Assembly (NCBI RefSeq): GCF_019710475.1
Contig: NZ_JAJFAX010000001.1
Span: forward strand, 124,001-188,000
Direction of reading: 5' to 3'
Origin: Glycomyces sp. TRM65418
GTDB lineage: Bacteria; Actinomycetota; Actinomycetes; Mycobacteriales; Micromonosporaceae
DNA: 64,000 nt
Numbering within the stretch: position 1 is the stretch's first letter; each line of letters begins with the position of its first letter. The notes under the pieces are model-generated. The model worked only from the letters and a program-made list of their open reading frames with translations. It had not been told where the DNA came from and did not search any database. Shown piece after piece: positions 1-8,554 of the stretch. A program made the position numbers and the translations under genes.

Positions 1-659
1 ACCGTGCCCTTGCGGACCTGGCCCTTGGCGAGCTGGTGCAGGAACTCGGTGCGCACCTCGGACTGGGTCTGCTCGAGCCAGGCGCGACGCGACAGGACCA
101 CGTTGTTGCGGTTCTTGTCGAGTTCGATGATCTTCGCCTCGAGCTCGCGGCCGACGTACGGCTGCAGGTCGCGCACGCGGCGCATCTCGACCAGCGACGC
201 GGGGAGGAAGCCCCGGAGGCCGATGTCGAGGATGAGACCACCCTTGACCACTTCGATGACGGAGCCGCGGACGACGCCGTCCTCGTCCTTGATCTTCTCG
301 ATGGTGCCCCAGGCGCGTTCGTACTGCGCCCGCTTCTTCGAGAGGATCAGACGGCCTTCTTTGTCCTCCTTCTGGAGGACGAGGGCCTCGACGTGGTCGC
401 CCACAGAGACGACGTCTTCAGGGTCGACGTCATGCTTGATCGACAGCTCGCGCGAGGGGATGACGCCCTCGGTCTTGTAGCCGATGTCGAGCAGGACTTC
501 ATCCCGGTCGACCTTGACGACGGTACCTTCGACGATATCGCCGTCGTTGAAGTATTTGATGGTCGCGTCGATCGCGGCGAGGAGGTCCTCGTCGGAAAGA
601 ATCTCTTCGACCGTGCTGTTCTCAGCGTTGCTCGAGGTGGCCTCGATGCTGCTCGTCAT
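1..659 (-). CDS. rpsA: 30S ribosomal protein S1 (5' part, runs off window)
   Basis: Ribosomal protein S1 binds mRNA on the 30S subunit. The visible 219 residues begin MTSSIEATSSN and carry two S1 (OB-fold) repeats, roughly residues 35-105 and 120-190. Segments such as IKYFNDGDIVEGTVVKVDRD, YKTEGVIPSRELSIKHDVDP and GGLILDIGLRGFLPASLVEM match actinobacterial RpsA almost word for word. The start is the ATG at 659, before an acidic N-terminal tail that is normal for this family. The gene is cut by the window edge, so the remaining S1 repeats are not seen. It lies downstream of polA in the same direction, the order known from Mycobacterium (polA-rpsA). Confidence 0.97.
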   Translation of the reverse strand, partial: MTSSIEATSSNAENSTVEEILSDEDLLAAIDATIKYFNDGDIVEGTVVKVDRDEVLLDIGYKTEGVIPSRELSIKHDVDPEDVVSVGDHVEALVLQKEDKEGRLILSKKRAQYERAWGTIEKIKDEDGVVRGSVIEVVKGGLILDIGLRGFLPASLVEMRRVRDLQPYVGRELEAKIIELDKNRNNVVLSRRAWLEQTQSEVRTEFLHQLAKGQVRKGT

Positions 660-870
660 GTGGGCTGGTGCTCCGGATACGTAAGAATCGTGGGCTCGCA
701 GCCGCGCCCTCGCAAGACGCGAATGCTCGCAGTTCGTTCCCGGGCCGCCCTTGCCGCTGGCACGCGCCCTGCTCCCTACTGAGGACGCGGACATGCCCAG
801 GCCATCCCAGGTTACCGTGCGCGATAATCCCGCGCCAGTCCGGGCCCGAACCTCGTGTCGATTGCCACCG

Positions 871-3570
871 CTAATGGGCGGCGGCTTCCCAGGAGGCGCC
901 GAAGCCGGCGGACACCGTGAGCGGCACCGCGAGCTCGGCGGCGTTCGACATCTGTTCGCGCACCAGGGTTTCCAAGCGGTCGGCCTCACCGGGTGCGACT
1001 TCGCACACCAATTCGTCGTGGACCTGGAGGAGCACCCTGGAGCGGAGGCCGGAGGACCGCAGCGCGCGGTCGACGCCGAGCATCGCGGTCTTCATGATGT
1101 CGGCCGCGCTGCCCTGGATCGGGGCGTTGAGGGCGGCCCGCTCGGCCATCTCCCGGCGCTGGCGGTTGTCGGAGGTGAGGTCCGGGAAGTACCGGCGCCG
1201 GCCCATGATCGTCTCGGTGTAGCCGGTCTTGCGGGCCTCCTCGACGACGCGGCGCAGGTAGTCGCGGACCTTCCCGAAGCGCGCGAAGTAGTCGTCCGAG
1301 AGCTGCTGCGCCTCCTCGGTCGAGACGCCCAGCTGCTGGCTGAGCCCGTACGTGGACAGGCCGTAGGCGAGCCCGTAGGACATGGCCTTGATCTTGCGGC
1401 GGTGCTCGGCGGTGACCGCCTCCGGCGCGACCCCGAAGACCTTCGCGGCGACGACCCGGTGGACGTCCTCGCCGGAGACGAACGCGTCGATCAGGTTCTC
1501 GTCGCCCGTCAGGCTCGCCATGATGCGCATCTCGATCTGGCTGTAGTCGATGGTCATGAGCGACTCGAAGCCCTCGGAGACGACGAACCCGGCCCGGATG
1601 GCGCGGCCGGCCTCGGAGCGGACCGGGATGTTCTGGATGTTCGGGTCCGCCGAGGAGAGGCGCCCGGTGGCGGCCACGGTCTGGTGGAACGTGGTGTGGA
1701 TGCGCCCGTCGGTCTGGATCGTGGCGCGCAGGGTCGCGACGATCTGCTTGAGCTTCTCGACGTCCCGGAACCGCAGGAGCTGCTCCAGCAGCGGGTGCCC
1801 GGTCTTCACGAACAGCTGCTGCAGCGCCTCGGCGTTGGTGGTGTAGCCGGTCTTGGTGCGCTTGGTCTTCGGCATCTTCAGCTCGTCGAAGAGGATCTCC
1901 TGAAGCTGCTTGGGCGAGCCGACGTTGAACGGGCGGCCCACGATCTCGTGGGCGCGGTCGGTGGCCTCCTTCGACTGCATCGCGAAGCCGGCCTCGATGT
2001 CGGCGAAGTGGCCCTCGTCGGCGGCGATCCCGGTGATCTCCATGCGCGCCAGCACGCTCGCGAGCGGGTACTCCAGGGCCTCGGCCAGCTGCGCCTGCTG
2101 CCGCTGCTCCAGGCGGGTCCGCTGCTCGACGGCGAGCTCCCGGACGGCGGCCGCCGCGGCGCAGTCGGCCTCGAGCCGCGCCGAGTCGTCGGACATGGCC
2201 GCGTCGAGGCCCATCAGCGCGCCGTCGGCGGCGGGCGTCTCGGGGGTCTCCAGCTCCCGGCCGAGGAACTGCATGGCGAGATCGCCGAGCGCGTACGAGC
2301 GCTGCTCGGGCTTGAGCAGGTACGCGCCCAGCACCGTGTCGGCCTCGATCCCGGCGACCTCGGGCCAGCCCGCGGCGTCGGCGCCCCACAGGAACGCCTT
2401 GACGTCGTGGACGACCTTGCGCTTCGCGGGGTCGGCGAGCCAGTCGGCCCAGGACTGCTCGTCCTCGGCGTCGAGCTGCGCGGGGTCGAACCACAGCGCC
2501 TGGCCGCCTTCGGCCAGCGCGATGGAGTCGAACGAGCCCGCCCCGGAGGCGAAGGTCCCGGTGTAGGCGATGGCGACGTGGCCTTCGCGGGCGTCGAGCC
2601 AGGCGGCGAGGCCGCCGGGGACGAGCGCGGCGGCCTCGGTGTGGTCGACGGCGGCCGCGGGGGCGGCGACGGCGCCGACGGCCTTGTCGGCGAGGTTGGC
2701 GTTGAGGCGCTCGCCGAGGGCGCGGAACTGGAGGGCGTCGAAGAGGCGGTTGGTCTCGGTGACGGACCAGCCCTCCCACTCGAGGTCGGCGATGTCCGCG
2801 TCGAGTTCGAGGTCGCGGACGAGGCAGTTGACGCGGTGGTTGCGGAGCACGTCGTCGAGGTGGTCGCGCAGGCTCTGGCCGGCTTTGCCGGTGATCTCGT
2901 CGACCTTGGCGACGAGGCCGTCGAGCGAGCCGTACTTGACGATCCACTTGGCGGCGGTCTTGGGGCCGACGCCGGGGACGCCGGGCAGGTTGTCGGCCTT
3001 CTCCCCCACGAGCGCGGCGAGGTCGCGGTAGCGGTCGGGGGTGACGCCGTACTTGGCCTCGACGGCTTCGGGCGTGTACCTGGCCAGCTCGGTGACGCCC
3101 TTGACCGGGTAGAGGAGGGTGACGGCCTCGTTGACGAGCTGGATGGCGTCCCGGTCGCCGGAGGAGATCAGGGTCGACAGGCCCGCCGCTTCGCTGCGGG
3201 CGGCGAGGGTGGCGATGATGTCGTCGGCTTCGAAGTTCTGCTTGGTGAGCCACTTGATGCCGAAGGCGTCGAGGAGTTCCTGGATGATCGGGATCTGGCT
3301 CTTGAAGTCCTCGGGGGTCTCGCCGCGGCCGTCCTTGTACGCGGGGTACTCGTCGGTGCGGAAGGACCGGCGGGAGACGTCGAAGGCGACCGCGACGTGC
3401 GTGGGCTCCTCGGCCTTGAGCAGGTTGATGAGCATCGAGGCGAAGCCGTAGACGGCGTTGGTCACCTGGCCGTCGTCGGTGGCGAACTTCTCGGCCGGGA
3501 GGGCGAAGAACGCGCGGAAGGCCATCGAATGGCCGTCGATCAGGAGCAGGCGGGATTGCGAAGCGGTCAC
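871..3570 (-). CDS. polA: DNA polymerase I
   Basis: DNA polymerase I fills gaps and removes RNA primers in replication and repair. Domains in order: 5'-3' exonuclease/FEN (about 1-290, beginning LLLIDGHSMAFRAFFAL), a 3'-5' exonuclease-like fold (about 310-500) and the polymerase palm/fingers. Polymerase motif A is DYSQIEMRIMA, motif B is RRKIKAMSYGLAYGLS and motif C is LLQVHDELVCEV. The proofreading fold lacks the DxE metal motif, so it is probably inactive, as in mycobacteria. I chose the GTG at 3570 (899 aa); an in-frame TTG at 3600 would add ten residues with no family match. Neighbours pdtaR and rpsA confirm a core-genome setting. Confidence 0.96.
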   Translation of the reverse strand: MTASQSRLLLIDGHSMAFRAFFALPAEKFATDDGQVTNAVYGFASMLINLLKAEEPTHVAVAFDVSRRSFRTDEYPAYKDGRGETPEDFKSQIPIIQELLDAFGIKWLTKQNFEADDIIATLAARSEAAGLSTLISSGDRDAIQLVNEAVTLLYPVKGVTELARYTPEAVEAKYGVTPDRYRDLAALVGEKADNLPGVPGVGPKTAAKWIVKYGSLDGLVAKVDEITGKAGQSLRDHLDDVLRNHRVNCLVRDLELDADIADLEWEGWSVTETNRLFDALQFRALGERLNANLADKAVGAVAAPAAAVDHTEAAALVPGGLAAWLDAREGHVAIAYTGTFASGAGSFDSIALAEGGQALWFDPAQLDAEDEQSWADWLADPAKRKVVHDVKAFLWGADAAGWPEVAGIEADTVLGAYLLKPEQRSYALGDLAMQFLGRELETPETPAADGALMGLDAAMSDDSARLEADCAAAAAVRELAVEQRTRLEQRQQAQLAEALEYPLASVLARMEITGIAADEGHFADIEAGFAMQSKEATDRAHEIVGRPFNVGSPKQLQEILFDELKMPKTKRTKTGYTTNAEALQQLFVKTGHPLLEQLLRFRDVEKLKQIVATLRATIQTDGRIHTTFHQTVAATGRLSSADPNIQNIPVRSEAGRAIRAGFVVSEGFESLMTIDYSQIEMRIMASLTGDENLIDAFVSGEDVHRVVAAKVFGVAPEAVTAEHRRKIKAMSYGLAYGLSTYGLSQQLGVSTEEAQQLSDDYFARFGKVRDYLRRVVEEARKTGYTETIMGRRRYFPDLTSDNRQRREMAERAALNAPIQGSAADIMKTAMLGVDRALRSSGLRSRVLLQVHDELVCEVAPGEADRLETLVREQMSNAAELAVPLTVSAGFGASWEAAAH

Positions 3571-3641
3571 GCCCCCGAGCCTAGCGAGTGGGTCCGACAA
3601 GTCCGGTACGAGTGGGCGGCGGCGTGGCTCGGGAAGCGAAC

Positions 3642-3671
3642 AGGCCCGCCGACCCTCCGGTCGGCGGGCCT
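3642..3671. terminator. Hairpin terminator after pdtaR
   Basis: There is a perfect 13-bp inverted repeat (arms 3642-3654 and 3659-3671, loop CTCC). It sits just after the pdtaR stop on the minus strand and before polA. There is no clear U-tract, as is common for actinobacterial terminators. Confidence 0.7.
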
Positions 3672-3685
3672 CGACGGCTCAGGGG

Positions 3686-4303
3686 TCACTCGCTGGCCTG
3701 GGCTTCCTTCTGCTCGGCTTCGGCGATGACGCGCTCGGCGACGGCCCGCATCGAGAGCCGGTGGTCCATGGCGGCGCGCTGGATCCAGCGGAACGCGTCC
3801 GGCTCGGGCATGCCGTACTGGGTCATGAGGAGGCCCTTGGCGCGGTCGACGAGCTTGCGGACCTCGAGGCGCTCGGTGAGGTTCGCGACCTCCTTCTCGA
3901 GGGCGGTCATCTCGGCGAAGCGGGTGAGGGACAGCTCGATCGCCGGCACCAGGTCGGACTTCTGGAAGGGCTTCACGAGGTAGGCCATGGCCCCGGCGGA
4001 CTGGGCCCGGCTGATGAGGTCGCGCTGGCTGAAGGCGGTGAGGATCACGACCGGCGCGATGCGCGCGGAGACGATCTTCTCGGCGGCCTGGAGTCCGTCC
4101 ATGATCGGCATCTGGATGTCGCAGATGACCAGGTCGGGCTGGTGCTCCTGGGCGAGGCGGACGGCGGCCTCGCCGTCGGCGGCCTCGGCCACGACCTCGT
4201 AACCCTCCTCGGTGAGCATCTCGGCCAGGTCGAGGCGGATGAGCCCCTCGTCTTCGGCGATGAGCACGCGCTTGCGCGGCTCCTCGGCGGCCTTGCTCGT
4301 CAT
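3686..4303 (-). CDS. pdtaR: ANTAR-domain response regulator (PdtaR-like)
   Basis: This is an RNA-binding antiterminator response regulator. The receiver domain (about 10-125) has the acidic pair E17/D18, phospho-acceptor D62 (in VICDIQMPIMDG) and the switch lysine in YLVKPF. A coiled linker follows, then a C-terminal ANTAR domain (about 140-198) with DRAKGLLMTQYGMPEPDAF. At 205 aa it matches M. tuberculosis Rv1626/PdtaR in size and position next to polA. The ATG at 4303 is preferred over an upstream in-frame ATG at 4360 because GAAAGG lies at the right distance before it. The partner sensor kinase PdtaS is not in the window. By family knowledge it controls transcripts through antitermination. 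Confidence 0.93.
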   Translation of the reverse strand: MTSKAAEEPRKRVLIAEDEGLIRLDLAEMLTEEGYEVVAEAADGEAAVRLAQEHQPDLVICDIQMPIMDGLQAAEKIVSARIAPVVILTAFSQRDLISRAQSAGAMAYLVKPFQKSDLVPAIELSLTRFAEMTALEKEVANLTERLEVRKLVDRAKGLLMTQYGMPEPDAFRWIQRAAMDHRLSMRAVAERVIAEAEQKEAQASE

Positions 4304-4570
4304 GCGGTCCGTACCTTTCATACGCGGCGGTGTACGTGGGGCGTGCGGCGATGCAGGCACACCAGGACGCTAGCTTAGCCGCAGCCGGATGCGTCCGCAC
4401 GTTCCTATGCCGAGCGTTTCGGACGACAGGGCCTCGGCTTCGGCGGCCGCGCCGCTTGCGTATCATGTGACGCCGTTTCGGGCCCGTTCGCGGCGCATCC
4501 CTTGCCGCGCATCCGGTCAGTAGACTGCCGCGCAGCCGGTTCCGCACCGTGGCAACGAGAAGGGGAGCGC

Positions 4571-5731
4571 ATGGCATCCGAGGTCCTCGTCGTGCACGCC
4601 AATGAGCCGCCCCCGGAGTGGTGGGACGCCGCGGTGTTCCTCGCCGGGCCGCTCCCCCGGTCCGCCGAGGTCGCCTCGTGGCATCCCGAGGCGATCGGGC
4701 GTCTGCGCGAGCGCTGGGGCGGGGACGGCCGGCTGGTGGTGTTCTCGCCGGAGCCGCGGGCGGGCGTCACGGCGGACTACACCGGCCAGATCGACTGGGA
4801 GCATCGCGGGCTCCACGACGCGGACGTGATCCTGTTCTGGGTGCCGCGCGACCTGGAGACGATGCCGGCGTTCACGACGAACATCGAGTTCGGCTCCTGG
4901 TACGACTCGGGGAAAGCGGTGTTCGGCGCGCCCCCGTCAGCGCCGAAGAACGAGTACCTGCTGCATCTGGCCGAGTCCCGCGGGGTGCCCGCGGCGGACA
5001 CGCTCGAGGGCGCGGTCGACGCCGCGCTGGCCATGGTCGGCGCCGGGGCGCGCCGCGAGGGCGGGGAGCGGTCGGTGCCGCTCCTGGTGTGGCGGACCGA
5101 CGGCTTCCAGTCCTGGTACGGCGCCCAGCGCGGCGCGGGCAACCGCCTCGTCGGAGCGCGTCTGGAGTGGACGTTCCGGGCGGGTCCCGACCGGAGGACC
5201 GTGCGCTGCTGGGCCGCGCACGTCCAGGTGCACGTCGCGGCCGAGGACCGGGTGCAGTCGAACGAGGTGGTGCTCTCGCGCCCCGACACCGCGCATGTGC
5301 TGCTGTACCGGCCGGGAGCCACGGTGGACGAGACGATCGTGATCCTGGTGCGCGAGTTCCGGTCCCCGGCGGCCACGGCGGACGGGTTCGTCCACGAGCT
5401 TCCCGGCGGCAGCGGGACCGAGCCCGAGCCGGTGCTGCAGGCGGCGGTGGAGGTCGGGGAGGAGACCGGCCTGTCGGTCGACGCGGATCGGCTCCGTCCG
5501 GTGGGCGTGCGGCAGGTCGCGGGCACGGTCTCGACCCACCGGGCGCACCTGTTCGCCGCCGCGATCACCGACGCGGAGCTGGCGTGGCTGCGCGAGCGCC
5601 AGGGGACGCCCGGCGGCGTGGGAGGCGGCGAGCGGACGTGGATCGAGATCGCCTCCTACGGTGAGATCCGCGAGCGGGGGCTCGCGGACTGGGCGACGAT
5701 CGGCATGATCGCTCAGGCCCTCGGTTCGTAG
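4571..5731 (+). CDS. Nucleoside 2-deoxyribosyltransferase-like / Nudix hydrolase fusion
   Basis: This is a 386-aa two-domain protein. Residues about 1-165 look like a nucleoside 2-deoxyribosyltransferase-type fold (FLAGPLPRS near the N-terminus, then DWEHRGLHDADVILFWVPRD and TNIEFGSW). Residues about 235-386 are a Nudix domain. Its box near 278-300 ends VEVGEETGL: the metal-binding glutamates are kept, but the usual Arg is Val and the first box Glu is Pro. The start is the ATG at 4571, preceded by GAAGGGGAG. A role in cleaning or recycling nucleotides or NAD-like compounds is inferred only from the domains. The gene is monocistronic, divergent from pdtaR and ended by a strong hairpin. Confidence 0.75.
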   Translation: MASEVLVVHANEPPPEWWDAAVFLAGPLPRSAEVASWHPEAIGRLRERWGGDGRLVVFSPEPRAGVTADYTGQIDWEHRGLHDADVILFWVPRDLETMPAFTTNIEFGSWYDSGKAVFGAPPSAPKNEYLLHLAESRGVPAADTLEGAVDAALAMVGAGARREGGERSVPLLVWRTDGFQSWYGAQRGAGNRLVGARLEWTFRAGPDRRTVRCWAAHVQVHVAAEDRVQSNEVVLSRPDTAHVLLYRPGATVDETIVILVREFRSPAATADGFVHELPGGSGTEPEPVLQAAVEVGEETGLSVDADRLRPVGVRQVAGTVSTHRAHLFAAAITDAELAWLRERQGTPGGVGGGERTWIEIASYGEIRERGLADWATIGMIAQALGS

Positions 5732-5734
5732 CGG

Positions 5735-5774
5735 CCGGTCGGCGGTGCGGCCCGCGGGCCGCACCGCCGACCGG
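5735..5774. terminator. Bidirectional hairpin terminator
   Basis: A perfect inverted repeat of at least 18 bp per arm (5735-5752 and 5757-5774) around a tiny loop. It lies exactly between the convergent ends of the Nudix fusion gene and the KilA-C gene. Confidence 0.8.
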
Positions 5775-5775
5775 A

Positions 5776-6330
5776 TCAGCGCTCGATCGCTTCGAGCGGG
5801 AGGCTCGCGTCGAACAGGCGGCTGAGGTATTTCAGGCCGTCGACGGTGATGCGCACTTGCGGCGGGTCGATGAGGAGCTCCCCGGTTCTGGGATGGCGGT
5901 GGGACTGCGCGCGTTCGGCCATGCGGCCGGCGTCGATCTGCGCCTGGTAGACGCGCCAGGCGCCGTCGCCCTTGTCGCGGTAGATCCAGCCGTGCAGTTC
6001 CAGGAAGGCGAAGAGGCGGATCATGCCGATCTCGATCGCCGGGTGCCGCGACAGGAGCTTCGCGGCGTCGCCGACGCTGTAGTCGCCTTCGGCCGAGGCG
6101 AGGGTCCGCCACGCCATCGCGTCCGGCTTCAGCGCCTCGGCCCGGGCTTCGGCCGAGTCGGCCCGGTCGGCCTCGCGGATGACGAGTTCGGCGATCTCGC
6201 GCGGCGTCAACGGGAGGCGGAAGGCGGTGGTCGCGGCTTCGCGGGAGCCGGGGCGGGTCCTGGCGTTGCCGGGGCGGCGGTTCGGCTCCGATGAGGGGGA
6301 CGTGCCGTCGTGAAGCGGGTGAAGACGCAT
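5776..6330 (-). CDS. KilA-C (phage antirepressor-type) domain protein
   Basis: A 184-aa protein whose second half resembles the KilA-C/ANT DNA-binding domain of phage antirepressors: SVGDAAKLLSRHPAIEIGMI, then LFAFLELHGWIYRDKG, and VRITVDGLKYLSRLF at the end. The N-terminal half has an acidic helix (REIAELVIREADRADS) after a disordered Arg/Pro-rich start. The usual Bro-N or Rha partner domain is missing. The ATG at 6330 has GGAG seven bases upstream. No phage genes surround it, so it is either a domesticated regulator or the last trace of a prophage. It converges on the Nudix fusion across the shared terminator. The target is unknown. Confidence 0.7.
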   Translation of the reverse strand: MRLHPLHDGTSPSSEPNRRPGNARTRPGSREAATTAFRLPLTPREIAELVIREADRADSAEARAEALKPDAMAWRTLASAEGDYSVGDAAKLLSRHPAIEIGMIRLFAFLELHGWIYRDKGDGAWRVYQAQIDAGRMAERAQSHRHPRTGELLIDPPQVRITVDGLKYLSRLFDASLPLEAIER

Positions 6331-6486
6331 GGGCAGGCTCCATTCCTGTCGCGTGGCTTGCCCGCCCGTCCGGTCGAACCGGACGGAACCGGGGGCCTGA
6401 TCAGGGGTTCTTCCCTGTCGGACCCGCTCAATCTATCGCGTGGGTACGACAATTCGGCCCGGTCGAAAGGGCCCTGCCGACGCCCC

Positions 6487-7803
6487 TCATGCGGCGACTT
6501 CGCTGGGCGCCTCGTCCGGCGCCCGGGGTCGCGGCGGGGCCGCGCGCAGCCGCAGATAGAGCAGCGCGAGCGCGGCGACGGCCGAGGGCACGAGCAGGTA
6601 CCACGTGAGGGCCAGCGCGATGGCGGCGGTGCAGGCGGTGGCGATGAGGGCGGCGGCGCGGGAGCGTCCGGTCAGGAGCCGGACGGCGGCGGCGCAGGCG
6701 AGCACGGTCACTGCGGCGAGGCAGGCCGAGGTGGCGCGCATGAGCTGGTCGAGGTCGAGGTCGTACGCGGTGGCGGCGGCGAGGACCGCGCCGGTGAGGG
6801 CGGCGAGGAGGGCGAGGCTGCGGTGCGGGATGCGGCCGGGTTCGTGGCCGCGGGCCAGTGGCGCGGGCATGGCGCCGTCGCGGGCGAGGGCCGCCCCGAG
6901 TCGCGAGGCCCCGGCGATGAAGGTGTTCATCGCGCCGAGGCCGAGCACGGCCGCGCAGACGGCGGTCAAGGGTGCGGCGGCCGCACCGAAGCCGTAGGCC
7001 AGCAGATCGGTGAGCGGCGCGGTGGTGGTCGCGGCGGCGGGGCCGAGGACGCCGGCGGTGGCGGTCGCGAGGCCGAGGTAGACGACGGCGATGAGGCCGA
7101 GGGTGAGCGCGGTGACGCGGCGGAGCTGGCGGGCGGGGTCGGTGAACTCCCCCGAGAGGTGGCTCGCGGCCTCCCAGCCGGAGAAGGCGAAGAACAGGAC
7201 GGCGGCCGCGGAGAGGATCCCGGGGAGGCCGTGGGGCGCGAAGGGGCGCAGGTTCGCCGGGTCGAAGTGGGGCAGCGCGGCGGCGCAGGCGGCGCCCATG
7301 AGGAGGACGAGGAGTCCCATGAGGACGAGTTGGGCGCCGCCGGAGAGGCGCAGGCCGATGTGGTTGGCGGTGAACGCGGCGACGACGAGCGCGGCCGAGC
7401 AGGCGGCGGTCGCGGCGGTGCCGAGCCCGGCGGCGTCGCCGATGTAGGCGGCGGCGACGTTCGCGGCGGAGACGGCGCCGACGGGGATGACGCTGTAGAA
7501 CCACCAGCCGCAGACGGCCGCGGCCCGGTCGCCGAAGGCGGCGCGGGTGAAGGTGGCGACGCCGCCGGCGTCGGGGCGGCGGGCGGCGAGGCTCGCGAAG
7601 GTGGCGGCGACGGGGACCGACAGGGCCAGGAGCGCGATCCAGGCCACCAGCGCCGCCGGTCCGGCGGCGGCCGCGGCGAGGCCGGGGAGCGCGAGCACGC
7701 CGGGGCCGAGGATCGCGCCGAGGTAGAGGGCGGTGCCGCGCGCGGTGCCGAGGGTGCCGACATGAGGTGTTCGGACGGTCATGGACGGCAACGCTAGACG
7801 CAT
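6487..7803 (-). CDS. APC-superfamily amino-acid permease
   Basis: A 438-aa inner-membrane transporter with about twelve hydrophobic segments. It opens with the APC-type signature GAILGPGVLALPGLAAAA in the first segment, as in YjeH-like amino-acid exporters. The later segment FFAFSGWEAASHLSGEF fits the conserved mid-protein APC region. A start at 7803 is given; the ATG at 7782 (MTVRTP) is equally possible and neither has a clear ribosome binding site. It is divergently transcribed from an Lrp/AsnC regulator about 60 bp away. By family habit, that regulator probably controls this permease in response to an amino acid. The substrate is not predictable. Confidence 0.88.
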   Translation of the reverse strand: MRLALPSMTVRTPHVGTLGTARGTALYLGAILGPGVLALPGLAAAAAGPAALVAWIALLALSVPVAATFASLAARRPDAGGVATFTRAAFGDRAAAVCGWWFYSVIPVGAVSAANVAAAYIGDAAGLGTAATAACSAALVVAAFTANHIGLRLSGGAQLVLMGLLVLLMGAACAAALPHFDPANLRPFAPHGLPGILSAAAVLFFAFSGWEAASHLSGEFTDPARQLRRVTALTLGLIAVVYLGLATATAGVLGPAAATTTAPLTDLLAYGFGAAAAPLTAVCAAVLGLGAMNTFIAGASRLGAALARDGAMPAPLARGHEPGRIPHRSLALLAALTGAVLAAATAYDLDLDQLMRATSACLAAVTVLACAAAVRLLTGRSRAAALIATACTAAIALALTWYLLVPSAVAALALLYLRLRAAPPRPRAPDEAPSEVAA

Positions 7804-7862
7804 GGTCGGCGCTTGCGAGGTGGGATCGAACGTTCGGCTGGAATCGGAGGGATAATCCGTGG

Positions 7863-8327
7863 ATGGACGAACTTGACGAGGCCATCGTGCGGTTGCTCCA
7901 GTCGGATGCTCGGCTGTCGAACCGGGAGGTGGCCCGCCGGCTCGGCGTGGCGCCTTCGACTGCGCTGGAACGGGTGCGGGCGCTGACGCGGCGCGGCGTC
8001 ATCCGCGGGTACGGGGCGGACGTGGATCTGGCGGCGCTCGGGCGGGGGGCGGAGGCGCTGGTGTCGGTGCAGATGACGCATCACCAGCGCTCGACGTACG
8101 AGGCGTTCCGGGAGACGGTGGGGTCGTGGCCGGAGGTGGTGACGCTGTTCGTCGTCTCCGGCGGCAGCGACATCGTGCTGCACGTGGCGGTCCAGAACAC
8201 CGAGCGGCTGCACGCGTTCCTGGTCGACCGCTTGGGCTCGCGCCCGGAGGTGGCCAGGTTCCAGACCTCGATGGTGTTCCAACGCCTGCACAACCGCGTC
8301 CTCGACCCGCTCCCCGAGGAGCCGTAG
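7863..8327 (+). CDS. Lrp/AsnC family transcriptional regulator
   Basis: A 154-aa feast/famine regulator. The N-terminal AsnC-type winged helix-turn-helix spans about residues 1-55 (MDELDEAIVRLLQSDARLSN, then REVARRLGVAPSTALERV). A RAM/ACT-like ligand-binding domain follows at about 65-140, with VVTLFVVSGGSDIVLHVAV. The ATG at 7863 is preceded by GGAGG ten bases upstream. Given the head-to-head arrangement with the APC permease, the likely job is amino-acid-dependent control of that permease and of itself. The operator cannot be picked out in the short shared promoter region. Confidence 0.93.
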   Translation: MDELDEAIVRLLQSDARLSNREVARRLGVAPSTALERVRALTRRGVIRGYGADVDLAALGRGAEALVSVQMTHHQRSTYEAFRETVGSWPEVVTLFVVSGGSDIVLHVAVQNTERLHAFLVDRLGSRPEVARFQTSMVFQRLHNRVLDPLPEEP

Positions 8328-8408
8328 CGGCATCCCGCGGGGCCGGAGCACCGTCACCGCGCAACGGGGTATCATATGCAGCGGTCCAGGCCGACTGGAC
8401 CACTGCTG

Positions 8409-8482
8409 GGCCCGGTATTCCAACTGGCAGAGAAGACGGATTCAAAACCCGTACAGTGTGGGTTCGAATCCCACCCGGGCTA
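8409..8482 (+). tRNA. tRNA with CAA anticodon (Leu by codon), class I fold
   Basis: A 74-nt cloverleaf without encoded CCA. The acceptor is GGCCCGG paired with CCGGGCT plus discriminator A. The D-stem is weak (TTCC/AGAA). The anticodon stem is ACGGA/CCCGT with the A-C pair next to the loop unpaired. The loop TTCAAAA puts CAA at 34-36. The variable loop has 5 nt and the T-arm is GTGGG-TTCGAAT-CCCAC. CAA would read the Leu codon UUG, but true tRNA-Leu has a long variable arm, so the charging identity is uncertain. A TATCAT -10-like box lies at 8370-8375 and a terminator follows. Confidence 0.8.
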
Positions 8483-8510
8483 CAGACCATAGCCCCAGCT
8501 CAGGGGCATA

Positions 8511-8554
8511 AAACCGCCGTTCATCAGCAATAACGCTGAGGTGCGGCGGTTTTT
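8511..8554 (+). terminator. Rho-independent terminator after the tRNA
   Basis: Arms AAACCGCCG (8511-8519) and CGGCGGTTT (8544-8552) pair perfectly, with an inner CAGC/GCTG stem, followed by a run of T. This is the most classical intrinsic terminator in the window. Confidence 0.9.

Noticed and set aside
751-3729. A 992-aa open frame on the plus strand opposite polA
   Set aside because: It mirrors polA codons, is rich in Gly/Val/Asp/Leu repeats without domains and has no RBS; it is a typical antisense artefact of high GC.
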